Made by a program: the position numbers and the translations under genes | Shown: positions 63,944 to 64,000 of the stretch, piece after piece | Numbering within the stretch: position 1 is the first letter of the stretch | How the letters are laid out: every line of letters starts with the position of its first letter | Notes under the pieces: generated by a model | Databases searched by the model: none | Seen by the model: the letters and a program-made list of their open reading frames with translations, nothing else | Told to the model about the DNA's origin: nothing | Source: Loigolactobacillus rennini DSM 20253 | Lineage (GTDB): Bacteria; Bacillota; Bacilli; Lactobacillales; Lactobacillaceae | DNA length: 64,000 bases | Assembly (NCBI RefSeq): GCF_001436505.1 | Contig: NZ_AYYI01000005.1 | Location: forward strand, 37,315-101,314 | Reading direction: 5' to 3'

Positions 63944-64000
63944 CTGCGTTGGCAACACGTAGTCCTTTGAAAACTGAACAAAGTTTCAACGAATTAAAAG
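63944..64000 (+). promoter_or_regulatory. rrn leader with antitermination signals
   Basis: A boxB-like hairpin CTGCGT...ACGTAG (63944-63962) is followed by CTTTGAAAACTGAAC (63965-63979), a boxA-like sequence typical of the leader before 16S rRNA in Lactobacillaceae. The 16S gene itself would begin past the window end. Confidence 0.75.

Overview
The window looks like chromosome of a low-to-mid GC Gram-positive lactic acid bacterium of the family Lactobacillaceae. The support is a type II-A CRISPR-Cas system with a Cas9 of about 1,370 residues, AGGAGG-type ribosome binding sites, many TTG and GTG starts, a tRNA-Asn T-box, an Asp23/Gls24 stress cluster, an LPXTG surface protein, a LysM/Apf-type secreted protein, and pathways for citrate, arabinose and pyruvate-oxidase metabolism. 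The genus cannot be fixed from the sequence alone. I see no prophage, transposase or plasmid backbone.

Layout. 1-5.6 kb: a PRD/PTS regulator cut by the window edge, UlaB/UlaA-type PTS components and a transketolase, probably one sugar or polyol utilisation operon. 5.7-7.6 kb: a GIY-YIG-like gene that appears broken, next to the CRISPR locus. 7.7-14.8 kb: a 13-repeat array, csn2, cas2, cas1, a tracrRNA on the opposite strand, and cas9. 15-17.2 kb: flavodoxin, alanine dehydrogenase and a small hypothetical gene. 17.3-28.1 kb: a complete citrate fermentation cluster holding transporter, oxaloacetate decarboxylase subunits H/D/B/G-like/A, citrate lyase CDEF with CitC, CitX and CitG, and a GntR regulator. 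The oxaloacetate decarboxylase alpha gene carries a frameshift. 28.2-30.3 kb: an envelope-stress cluster (AmaP, DUF2273, Asp23, GlsB, and two tiny membrane proteins).

30.6-38.9 kb: a YjeM-type amino-acid transporter, then araR divergent from araE-araB-araD-araA with a cre/promoter overlap. 39-40.8 kb: T-box and asnS. 41-43.3 kb: an LPXTG protein with an Asp-rich linker. 43.4-53.5 kb: mixed housekeeping genes (a DUF960-like ORF without a normal start, PAP2, pepF, LysM/Apf protein, NmrA-like oxidoreductase, FMN reductase, GlcD-like oxidase, and a YtrA-type regulator with an ABC transporter). 53.9-57.4 kb: pyruvate oxidase, ApbE and a PAS protein. 57.4-60.8 kb: an Rgg-like TPR regulator and an ABC-F ATPase, bracketed by a modular hairpin-repeat family. 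61-63.8 kb: a coiled-coil protein and a fructosamine kinase. The last 180 bases hold two tandem strong promoters and leader signals typical of an rRNA operon that starts just outside the window.

The most unusual structure is the repeat family at 57.44-57.60 and 60.39-60.80 kb. A 12-base core occurs six times next to strong hairpins, and a 145-base unit is duplicated 245 bases apart. Other items worth checking are the tracrRNA with a second partial anti-repeat core, the frameshifts in oadA and the GIY-YIG gene, and the DUF960-like frame with no ATG, GTG or TTG start at its apparent N-terminus.
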